Positions 1 to 6,419 of a stretch of 14,545 bases of DNA are shown here, piece by piece. The notes beneath the pieces are model-generated. The model was not told where the DNA came from. It worked only from the letters and a program-made list of their open reading frames with translations, and ran no database searches. Source of the DNA: CAYSLZ01 sp964468355 (GTDB lineage: Bacteria; Patescibacteriota; Microgenomatia; UBA12405; JAHJSD01); NCBI GenBank assembly GCA_964468355.1, contig CAYXSV010000031.1, forward strand, positions 1 to 14,545, written 5' to 3'. Each line of letters opens with the position of its first letter. The stretch's first letter is position 1. The translations under genes and the position numbers were made by a program.

Positions 1-491
1 TTTCCTACCGGTGTTTGAATTAAAAGGTGATAAGTATCCGGTAATGAATGGTTGACTCGGGCTGAATCAATTTTAAATTTACCTAAAGAAAAACATTTGT
101 TTTCATTATATTCATAAACCGGAGCGCTGATGTTTTTTTCTTCAAGTTTTTCATTAACCAAGGCGGCTGCCAAGCGTGAACCATATACCGGCACATTTCC
201 ACCCAAATCAGGTAGTAGAAAAGGTAAAGCACCAATATGATCCTCATGGCCGTGAGTTAAAACTATCCCTTTAATCTTATTTTTCCGGCTTAAAACATAA
301 TCAAAATCCGGAATAACCAAATCTACTCCGAGGGTACTTCTTTCGGGAAATCCCATCCCACAATCAACAATTAAAATCTGATCATTTTTTTCTTGTCCTT
401 TAGGCAGATAATGATAAACGAACATATTAGCGGTTACGTCTACAAAACTGCTTAAAGATAGTATTCTTAATTTATCTCTTGATTTATTCAT
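1..491 (-). CDS. rnj: RNase J family beta-CASP ribonuclease, N-terminal part (runs off the left edge)
   Basis: The first 163 residues of a metallo-beta-lactamase/beta-CASP ribonuclease are present; the rest lies outside the window. RNase J enzymes have 5'-3' exoribonuclease and endonuclease activity in mRNA decay and rRNA maturation. Visible features are the zinc-binding HGHEDH motif at residues 80-85, the preceding VIPD at 59-62 and NHSLPD at 147-152, all in the spacing typical of RNase J. The start is the only in-frame ATG after a TAA 6 nt further upstream. It follows the Lon-like gene by 15 nt. No Shine-Dalgarno sequence is visible, only very AT-rich sequence with two TATAAT hexamers. Oddly, the glycine-rich loop near the N-terminus (GGxGE/DxxxN in the family) reads SSFVDVTAN at 14-22. 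Family assignment is secure; activity with the altered loop is unknown. Confidence 0.9.
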   Translation of the reverse strand, partial: MNKSRDKLRILSLSSFVDVTANMFVYHYLPKGQEKNDQILIVDCGMGFPERSTLGVDLVIPDFDYVLSRKNKIKGIVLTHGHEDHIGALPFLLPDLGGNVPVYGSRLAAALVNEKLEEKNISAPVYEYNENKCFSLGKFKIDSARVNHSLPDTYHLLIQTPVG

Positions 492-496
492 AATAT

Positions 497-511
497 ATTA
501 TATATATTATA
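497..511 (-). promoter_or_regulatory. Possible -10 elements of rnj
   Basis: Two TATAAT hexamers read on the minus strand at 511-506 and 502-497, 14 and 5 nt before the rnj ATG; the first overlaps the stop codon of the upstream gene. No convincing -35 is seen and the tract is simply AT-rich, so this may be chance. Confidence 0.3.
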
Positions 512-1553
512 ACGGAAGATAATCATTAACATTTTCTACCGTAATTTGAATTTTTTCTTTTTTGCCTTCAATAATCTGACGGGCGGCTTTACGACAAATA
601 CTTTCTATGTTGCGGTAAAGTGTCCGTACGCCGGCATCATAACCTAACGGCCGAGTAATTTTCGGCCAAACTCTTTCTTCAAAAGTGATTTCTTCAGAAT
701 TTAAGCCGGTTTGTTTAATTGCCTTGGGCAGTAAATAATCTTTACCGATAGCAATTTTTTCATCATCGGTATATGAAGGCATCTGCAACACTTCAAGCCG
801 GTCCATTACGGCAGTAGCAATCCGCCGGGTATGGTTGGCAGTGGCAATAAAAATAGCTTCAGACAAGTCAAAAGGATAGTCAATAAAATAGTCGCTAAAC
901 CGGTCGTTTTGTTCAGGGTCAAGCAATTCAACTAAAACACCCATTATTGTATTTAATGAATCGTCGGCTACCCGGTCAATTTCGTCCAATAAAATTACCG
1001 GATTTTTGGCTTTTACCTGCCGAAGACCTTTAATTACGTGACCGGGTTCAGCTTCGGGATGAATACGTGACTGGCCTCTTAAGTAAAGCGGATCGCCTAA
1101 TCCGCCGAAAGGTATCCGGATAAATTTTCGGTCTAATGCTTCAGCAATGGATTTGGCAATTGTTGTTTTACCGGTGCCGACTAAGCCGACGAAACAAAGA
1201 ATAGGCGCCCGGACCCTGCCTTCACGCCTTTTTTGTTTTAAAATTAAAACTGCTAAGTATTCTAAAATTCGGTCCTTTATTTCTTCCAAACCGTAATGGC
1301 TTTCATCAAGTATTTTTTGGGCGTGACCGAGGTCAAGAATATCTTTTGTTTTTTTATTCCAGGGAAGTGAAATAATCCAATCGGTCCAATGGGAAAGTTG
1401 ATCCAGGCCCCTCCAAAAAGCGTCACCGTGCTGAATTAATTCCAGTCTTCTTATTTCCTGGTCAGCTTTTTCAGTTAAACCAGCAGGCAAATCAGCTTTT
1501 TCTACTTTCTGCTTTATATCTTCTAAATAGTTTTTTTGTTTTTTTTCCGCCAT
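507..1553 (-). CDS. Lon-like AAA+ ATPase lacking the protease domain
   Basis: A 348-residue protein matching only the middle of bacterial Lon. Residues 22-110 match the helical segment before the ATPase module (SLPW at 62-65, LDESHYGLEEIK at 82-93). The AAA+ core follows: Walker A GLVGTGKT 123-130, Walker B VILLDE 186-191, an arginine-finger-like DRLEV near 253-257, and a sensor-2 motif GVR near 311-313. The protein ends just after the small AAA+ domain, so the Ser-Lys protease domain is absent, as is the N-terminal substrate-binding domain (Lon is normally about 800 residues). The pore loop is also altered: RGHRRTYIGAMPG of Lon corresponds to RGQSRIHPEAEPG at 159-171. Nucleotide-binding residues look intact, so an ATP-driven remodelling role is plausible, but the substrate is unknown. 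It sits between pnp and rnj, with its own predicted promoter and no Shine-Dalgarno sequence. Confidence 0.88.
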   Translation of the reverse strand: MAEKKQKNYLEDIKQKVEKADLPAGLTEKADQEIRRLELIQHGDAFWRGLDQLSHWTDWIISLPWNKKTKDILDLGHAQKILDESHYGLEEIKDRILEYLAVLILKQKRREGRVRAPILCFVGLVGTGKTTIAKSIAEALDRKFIRIPFGGLGDPLYLRGQSRIHPEAEPGHVIKGLRQVKAKNPVILLDEIDRVADDSLNTIMGVLVELLDPEQNDRFSDYFIDYPFDLSEAIFIATANHTRRIATAVMDRLEVLQMPSYTDDEKIAIGKDYLLPKAIKQTGLNSEEITFEERVWPKITRPLGYDAGVRTLYRNIESICRKAARQIIEGKKEKIQITVENVNDYLPL

Positions 1554-1561
1554 CTTAATTC

Positions 1562-1590
1562 ATTCTACATATCAACAATCAAAGATTCAA
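1562..1590 (-). promoter_or_regulatory. Predicted sigma-70-type promoter of the Lon-like gene
   Basis: On the minus strand TTGAAT (1590-1585) and TAGAAT (1567-1562) are separated by 17 nt. The -10 ends 8 nt before the ATG, so transcription would start 1-2 nt before the start codon. No Shine-Dalgarno sequence is present. Confidence 0.5.
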
Positions 1591-1596
1591 CATTTC

Positions 1597-1624
1597 GCGT
1601 TGTTTAACGCAGACTAAAGTCTGC
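1597..1624. repeat. Overlapping hairpin repeat between pnp and the Lon-like gene
   Basis: GCAGACT-AA-AGTCTGC (1609-1624) is a perfect 7-bp inverted repeat. It overlaps a second hairpin, GCGTT-GTTT-AACGC (1597-1610), and the two share GC, so they cannot form at the same time. There is no T-run on either side, so this is not an intrinsic terminator. It looks like a dispersed intergenic repeat unit, which cannot be verified within one window. Confidence 0.6.
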
Positions 1625-1639
1625 TACTGCTAAAAGGGA

Positions 1640-3715
1640 TTAAATTTTCGGTTCAAGGAGGTTTAAGTCGTAGCGTCCCCGGTCATCTATCTTAATCAAT
1701 TTTACTTTAACCTTCTGCCCGGGTTCTAAAACTTTTTGAGCGTCTTCTATATAGCGATCACTTATTTTTGAAACATGAACTAAGCCCTGCTTTCCCGGTA
1801 AAAACTCTACAAACGCACCAAACGGCTCAACCCGTTTAACTTCTCCTTCAAATTCTTCTCCGGCTTCGACTTCTCTAGTTAGTGCTTTGACTCTTTCCAC
1901 CGCTTGCTTCACTTCATCCTCGTTTACTCCGGTAATACTAACCGTCCCGTCGTCTTCAACGTTTATTGCACAATTAGTCTCCTCAATCAATCGTTTAATT
2001 GTTTTTCCTCCCGGACCAATAAGATCACCAATTTTTTTAGGAGGAATCTGAACCATAACTATTTTAGGAGCATATTCAGAGACCTTTTTCCTCGGTTCTG
2101 AAATAACCTGGTTCATTTCTTTTAAAATAAGTTTATTTGCTTCTTCCGCTCTTGAAAAGGCCTCTTTAATTATTTCCAATTTAAGTCCATCCGTTTTGAT
2201 GTCTAGCTGAATTGCAGTAATACCTTGATTGGTAGCAGTTACCTTGAAATCCATATCACCGTTGAAATCTTCAATACCACGCATGTCAGTCATTAATACA
2301 TAATTACTGCCTTCGCTTACTTTTCCTATTGAAATACCGGCAACAGGAGAAGAAATTGGCACACCTGCATCCATTAAGGATAGAGATGAACCACATGCAC
2401 TAGCCATTGAAGTCGAACCGTTTGATGATAAAATTTCCGAAACTAATCTAATCGTGTAGGGAAAATCTTCCTCTGACGGAATCACCGGAAGCAGTGCTTG
2501 TTCAGCTAAAGCCCCGTGGCCGACTTCTCTACGTTTAGGCCAACCGAATCGTCCGGTTTCCCCGACCGAATAAGGAGGCATAAAGTAATGGTGAATATAA
2601 CGTTTGGTTTCTTCTCCGGAAGGACCTTCAATCAGCTGCTTAAGTGACGGAGAACCCAACGTGGTAACCGTCAAGGCCTGTGTTTTCCCTCGTTTAAAAA
2701 TCGCCGAACCATGAGTTCTAGGTAAAATATCAACCCTTATATCCAACGGTCTTACATCTCTTAAGCCCCGGCCGTCAATCCGGTCGCCTTTAAGCATTCG
2801 TTTACGAATAAGTTTTTTATATAACTGATGCACTGCCTGATTAACTATTTCTGCTTTGTATTCACCTTCATTTTTCAGTTGATCAATAAAGTTTTCTACC
2901 AATTGGTAATCGTCTTCTTTCCTTTGATACATTTTGTCAATAATTGACTCGACATCCGCCTCTACCTGTGACTGAATTTCCTCAATCTCTTTTACTGAAG
3001 GTTTGTCATAGTCCTGCTTAGCATCTCCGATTTCTTCCCGTAATTCTTCTAAAACAGCAATTACTTTATCCGCTTCACTTTTAGCTTCAGCTACTGCTCC
3101 GTAGAATTCTTCTTTTGTAAGCTGATCGGCTCCGCCCTCCATCATTACAACACCTTTTTTGCCAACAGATACTAACAAATCCAAATCAGAATTTTCTCTT
3201 TCTGAACTAGTAGGATTGACAAAATAATTTCCGTCACGGTAGGCCATTCTTACTACACCTATTGGACCGTCCCAAGGAATATTCGAAATATGAAGAGCGG
3301 CAGAGGCGCCAATTGCTGACAATACGTCCGGATCACTTTGATGATCAATAGAAAGTATCGTCGCGACCACTTGTGTCTCATTTTTAAAACCTTTAGGGAA
3401 TAAAGGACGTATTGAACGGTCAATCGTTCTTGCCGCTAAAACAGCTTCATCAGAGGGCTTTCCCTCACGCTTTACCCAGCGGCTCCCTTTTATTATGCCT
3501 CCGGCATATAATCGTTCAACATACTCGACAAAAAGAGGAAAATAATCAATATCCGACCTGGGTTTATTGGAAACAACGGTAACTAAAACTACTGTTCCTT
3601 CACATTTAACCTTAACAGCAGCATCGGCTTGTTCAGCCAGCTGACCTGTTTCAATAACTATTTTTTTTCCGCCAAGTGAAAACTCTTTGGTAATTAATTT
3701 ATTCATTTTATCCAT
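1640..3715 (-). CDS. pnp: Polyribonucleotide nucleotidyltransferase (PNPase)
   Basis: Full-length PNPase (691 residues), the trimeric phosphorolytic 3'-5' exoribonuclease of mRNA decay. Domains in order: first RNase PH-like domain (about 5-230), helical linker (about 240-310), second RNase PH-like domain (about 315-545) with the phosphate-site SSNGSTSMAS at 430-439 and the catalytic GDMDFK at 486-491, KH domain (about 553-612) and S1 domain (about 620-690). The KH loop is GPGG (567-570) where GKGG is usual. The ATG at 3715 lies 6 nt after the rpsO stop. A second in-frame ATG at 3706 gives an N-terminus equal in length to E. coli PNPase and is an equally good start. The rpsO-pnp pairing is the conserved bacterial arrangement and implies co-transcription. 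Confidence 0.97.
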   Translation of the reverse strand: MDKMNKLITKEFSLGGKKIVIETGQLAEQADAAVKVKCEGTVVLVTVVSNKPRSDIDYFPLFVEYVERLYAGGIIKGSRWVKREGKPSDEAVLAARTIDRSIRPLFPKGFKNETQVVATILSIDHQSDPDVLSAIGASAALHISNIPWDGPIGVVRMAYRDGNYFVNPTSSERENSDLDLLVSVGKKGVVMMEGGADQLTKEEFYGAVAEAKSEADKVIAVLEELREEIGDAKQDYDKPSVKEIEEIQSQVEADVESIIDKMYQRKEDDYQLVENFIDQLKNEGEYKAEIVNQAVHQLYKKLIRKRMLKGDRIDGRGLRDVRPLDIRVDILPRTHGSAIFKRGKTQALTVTTLGSPSLKQLIEGPSGEETKRYIHHYFMPPYSVGETGRFGWPKRREVGHGALAEQALLPVIPSEEDFPYTIRLVSEILSSNGSTSMASACGSSLSLMDAGVPISSPVAGISIGKVSEGSNYVLMTDMRGIEDFNGDMDFKVTATNQGITAIQLDIKTDGLKLEIIKEAFSRAEEANKLILKEMNQVISEPRKKVSEYAPKIVMVQIPPKKIGDLIGPGGKTIKRLIEETNCAINVEDDGTVSITGVNEDEVKQAVERVKALTREVEAGEEFEGEVKRVEPFGAFVEFLPGKQGLVHVSKISDRYIEDAQKVLEPGQKVKVKLIKIDDRGRYDLNLLEPKI

Positions 3716-3721
3716 GTAATC

Positions 3722-3991
3722 TTATCTCTTCAGATCCAATTTGTCAATCAGCTTTTTATGCCGCTTAGGACTGCGGGAAGACAAATAACGTATTAACCTT
3801 CTTCTTTTAGCTATATCTTCAAGTAGCGCCATTTTAGCCGGTGTATCATCCTTGTGGTCTTCTAAATGTTCTTGAAGATTAGAAATCTTCTCGGATAAAA
3901 GAGCTACCTGAACTTCCGGCGAACCGGTGTCTCCTTTTTCTCTTTGAAACTCTTTAATGATTTTTTCTTTTTTATCTTTGTCTAACGGCAT
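3722..3991 (-). CDS. rpsO: 30S ribosomal protein S15
   Basis: An 89-residue protein of normal S15 length, which binds the central domain of 16S rRNA at the three-way junction early in 30S assembly. Recognisable features are DTGSPEVQVALL (21-32), the helix start LQEHL (39-43) and the basic KRRRLIRYL (62-70), ending in the typical LDLKR. The loop normally reading DHHSRRGL after HKK is DTPAKMAL here (49-56), so the conserved His-Ser-Arg-Arg contact residues are missing. An AGGA Shine-Dalgarno lies about 7 nt before the ATG. The gene has its own predicted promoter and a hairpin in the leader, and is followed by pnp after 6 nt. Confidence 0.96.
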   Translation of the reverse strand: MPLDKDKKEKIIKEFQREKGDTGSPEVQVALLSEKISNLQEHLEDHKDDTPAKMALLEDIAKRRRLIRYLSSRSPKRHKKLIDKLDLKR

Positions 3992-4021
3992 AATAATCCT
4001 AATTAGTAATTAATAATAAAC

Positions 4022-4052
4022 AAAAAACCGGCTGACCACAAGGGTCAAACCG
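4022..4052 (-). terminator. Hairpin with U-run: intrinsic terminator or rpsO leader attenuator
   Basis: On the minus strand the RNA folds into a 9-bp stem with one bulged U: CGG(U)UUGACC pairs with GGUCAGCCG around a CUUGU loop. Six U residues follow after one G. The hairpin lies about 50 nt downstream of the DHH-like gene's stop, so it can end the nusA-infB transcript. It also lies downstream of the predicted rpsO -10 element, so it would be inside the rpsO leader. Confidence 0.7.
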
Positions 4053-4063
4053 CAAACCTTTTA

Positions 4064-4072
4064 ATTATAACA
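4064..4072 (-). promoter_or_regulatory. Predicted extended -10 promoter of rpsO-pnp
   Basis: TGTTATAAT on the minus strand is a perfect -10 hexamer with the TGn extension. No strong -35 is seen (TTGGCT is 15 nt upstream). Transcription would start near 4057-4058, giving a leader of about 66 nt that contains the hairpin and the rpsO Shine-Dalgarno. Confidence 0.5.
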
Positions 4073-4100
4073 TAACTTTTTTTCAGCCAATACTTTTAAT

Positions 4101-4964
4101 TTATTTTTTAGGAGTGGTTGCACCTGTAAATATTGGCGGTTTTTTCCACTCGCTTATTGTCGAGCCCTCTTTGGGTTCAGGGGCAGTTGATTCCTTAGCT
4201 TCAATTTCGGTTTTGGTTTGTTTTTGTTCTGTTCTTGGCTGTGTTTGTTCTTTTTCAATCAACCGTAAACAATAAGCAGCTGTTTCCAAAGCTATTGAAT
4301 CCGCTTTTTCAAAATTATTGGTTCCATTTTTAATTCCTAAATAAAAATTTTGGGCTGCTGAAACCGGAATTTGGAAATCTCCTCGGCTTATCAAAGCAAT
4401 TACTGATTCTGACAGAGTAGCTTTCTCTTCCACGACATTAACCTCCGCCCAACTTTTTTGACCTTTTTCTTTAGATAACCAAACCCAATTTCCTTTTCGA
4501 GTTAATAAGTTCTCATTTGAAAAATTAACGTCTAAAATAAAGCCGGCTTGGAAAACCGGATCAGCTTTTTTAATTTCAACATCAGCCGGACTTATTTGAT
4601 TAGCTTCCTTTTTGAAGTTGACAATTAAACTTAATTTATCCCCTTCCGGGTCAGAAGTAACTTTTTCTATATCATCAACAGGGCAATTAAAAACTATTTC
4701 TAGTTTTTTTTCTCCTCCACTCAGGTTTCTTACAAATTGATCTATCCCATTTAGAACTTGAAAATCTTCTTTATTAAATGAAGTATCGGTATAAAGTTCA
4801 ACTTCTTTGCCCAAAGATTTTAAAACTAGGCCTAAACCGGCCCCGGCGGCAATGGAATCATAATTTTTTCCGGACACCGCAACTAAAAATTTATCATTAT
4901 TTATAATAATGCTGTTTGTCCTTTCAAAACGATTATCTTTATTAGGATCTATCGGATTCTTCAT
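4101..4964 (-). CDS. DHH phosphoesterase-like protein with missing catalytic residues
   Basis: A 287-residue protein in the place where many bacteria carry an NrnA-type DHH phosphoesterase, downstream of infB. Two short stretches resemble that fold. NYDSIAAGAGLGLVLKSLGK (34-53) corresponds to the DxDAxGSALAL segment, keeping one Asp (D36) with Asn in the other position. IPVSAAQNFYLGIKNGTNNF (199-218) corresponds to the segment ending GI-DTGSF, with the Asp replaced. No DHH motif is present, so metal-dependent catalysis is unlikely. The last 50 or so residues are a polar K/E/T/P-rich, probably disordered tail. The start overlaps infB by 23 nt, with no other upstream Met. Translation may be coupled to infB or use the promoter inside the infB end. 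The homology is inferred from weak motifs; the function is unknown. Confidence 0.75.
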   Translation of the reverse strand: MKNPIDPNKDNRFERTNSIIINNDKFLVAVSGKNYDSIAAGAGLGLVLKSLGKEVELYTDTSFNKEDFQVLNGIDQFVRNLSGGEKKLEIVFNCPVDDIEKVTSDPEGDKLSLIVNFKKEANQISPADVEIKKADPVFQAGFILDVNFSNENLLTRKGNWVWLSKEKGQKSWAEVNVVEEKATLSESVIALISRGDFQIPVSAAQNFYLGIKNGTNNFEKADSIALETAAYCLRLIEKEQTQPRTEQKQTKTEIEAKESTAPEPKEGSTISEWKKPPIFTGATTPKK

Positions 4965-6405
4965 CTTTATAGGATATTATAACATCGCCCTTTTTAAAGT
5001 CAAGCGGCGGGGAAAACACTGCCCCGAACTCTTGGCCTTTTTCAGCACTTTTAATATCTCCTTCGCCGTGTTTTAAAGACGCTAAAACAGACCTTGAAAT
5101 TACCTTTTCATTTCTTTCTAAAAATATTTTTTGGCCACGAATAATCGAACCCTCGGTAACACTGCCGCCGGCAATTTTTTTATCACCAATTTTAAATTCA
5201 GCTAATATTTCTGCCCGGCCTAGAATATTTTTGTTCTCCAAAGGATCTCTTTCTTCCTCTATTCGTCTCTCAATCTCTTCTAGAAGCTCATAAATTATTG
5301 ACGTTTGAAATATTTTCACCTGACTTTGTTTAGCCAATTTTACAGCTGACCGCTTAACCTTAACATTAAAAGCATAAATTTCGGAATTAGTGTTTTGGGC
5401 CAAGAAAACATCTTTTTCAGTAACTTCACCAACCGCGTCATTTATCAATTGAACCTCTTCAGGCAGGTTTGCTTTAACTGCTTCAATTGTACCTTTGACA
5501 TCAGTTTTTAAAATTATTTTAATTTTGCTTTTACCTTCTTTTTCTTTATCTTTTTCTTCCTCTTTTTTATCTTCCTTTTTCGGTTGACTACTGACTACTG
5601 ATCCAATAGGCGGTACGTCACTAAAACCAAGCACTTCTACCGGGTCACTTGGCTCGGCCTTTTTCACTCTTTCTCCCCGCCAGTTAGTAAGCGCCTTAAC
5701 CTTAGCCGGTATTGTACCGGCGTAAATCTGGTCACCGGCTTCTAATACACCGCTTTTAACTAAAACCGTTGCCAAAGGACCTTTTTGATGATCCAAGCTA
5801 GATTCAATAATTACTCCCTCAAGGTCTGCTGACTTATCAACTTTTAATTCTTCCATTTCAGCTACTAATAAAATCATTTCAATTAACTCCTCAATTCCTT
5901 TACCGGTTTGAGCGGAAACCGGAACAGTAACCACATCTCCCCCGTAGTCTTCAGAAATAACCCCGATTTCGGAAAGCTGGCTTTTAACCTTGTCGATATT
6001 GGCTGAATCCAAATCAATTTTATTAACGGCGACTATAAAAGGAACTCCCGCCTTTTTAATGTATTGACAGCATTCCTTTGTTTGTTCTTGAACACCGGCT
6101 TCAGCGGAAACTACTAAAACAACAATATCAGTCATTCCAACCCCTCTTGCTCTCATTTTTTCAAACACGGCGTGGCCGGGAGTATCAATAAAGGTTATTA
6201 CGTTATTTTCTTTTTTATTTTTTAACTCAATTTTGTATGCCCCGATATGTTGAGTAATTCCACCCGGTTCACCTTGGGCGACACGAGATTCTCTGATTTT
6301 ATCTAGAAGCGTTGTTTTACCGTGATCTATGTGTCCAACAAAAGTAACGATAGGAGGCCTGGTAATAATTGACTTCTCTGGTTTCTTGTCTTTTTTTGTG
6401 GTCAT
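4942..6405 (-). CDS. infB: Translation initiation factor IF-2, short form
   Basis: The GTPase that delivers fMet-tRNA to the 30S subunit and promotes subunit joining. At 487 residues it has only the conserved core, without the long N-terminal region of E. coli IF-2 (890). G motifs: GHIDHGKT 24-31, DTPGH 74-78, NKID 128-131 and SAQTGKG 164-170; switch I GGITQHIGAY is at 48-57. Domain II follows (about 190-275), then a Lys/Glu-rich linker (275-293), domain III/C1 (about 295-390) and C2 (about 395-480). C2 is unusual: positions normally reading AGC, SLKRYKDD and ECG are AGG, SLKHGEGD and EFG. The start is preceded by GAGG about 8 nt upstream, overlapping the 14-nt gap after nusA, which fits an operon with nusA. 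Confidence 0.96.
   Translation of the reverse strand: MTTKKDKKPEKSIITRPPIVTFVGHIDHGKTTLLDKIRESRVAQGEPGGITQHIGAYKIELKNKKENNVITFIDTPGHAVFEKMRARGVGMTDIVVLVVSAEAGVQEQTKECCQYIKKAGVPFIVAVNKIDLDSANIDKVKSQLSEIGVISEDYGGDVVTVPVSAQTGKGIEELIEMILLVAEMEELKVDKSADLEGVIIESSLDHQKGPLATVLVKSGVLEAGDQIYAGTIPAKVKALTNWRGERVKKAEPSDPVEVLGFSDVPPIGSVVSSQPKKEDKKEEEKDKEKEGKSKIKIILKTDVKGTIEAVKANLPEEVQLINDAVGEVTEKDVFLAQNTNSEIYAFNVKVKRSAVKLAKQSQVKIFQTSIIYELLEEIERRIEEERDPLENKNILGRAEILAEFKIGDKKIAGGSVTEGSIIRGQKIFLERNEKVISRSVLASLKHGEGDIKSAEKGQEFGAVFSPPLDFKKGDVIISYKDEESDRS
4976..5003 (-). promoter_or_regulatory. Predicted promoter inside the infB 3' end
   Basis: On the minus strand TTGACT (5003-4998) and TATAAT (4981-4976) are 16 nt apart, with the TGn extension (TGTTATAAT). 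This is the best promoter match in the window. The -10 ends 11 nt before the ATG of the DHH-like gene, so the leader would be about 5 nt. It lies within infB coding sequence, so coincidence is possible. Confidence 0.45.
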
Positions 6406-6419
6406 AATGTTTTCCTCGA

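Noticed and set aside
1609..1624. Hairpin after pnp as an intrinsic terminator
   Set aside because: There is no U-run on either strand after the stem, so it is listed as a repeat only.
1904..2101. Plus-strand open frame inside pnp, and similar ones inside nusA (6696-6953), uvrA (9647-9954) and uvrB (11637-11864, 12136-12529)
   Set aside because: They lie antisense within well-conserved genes, have no family resemblance and no start signals, so they are shadows of the real frames.
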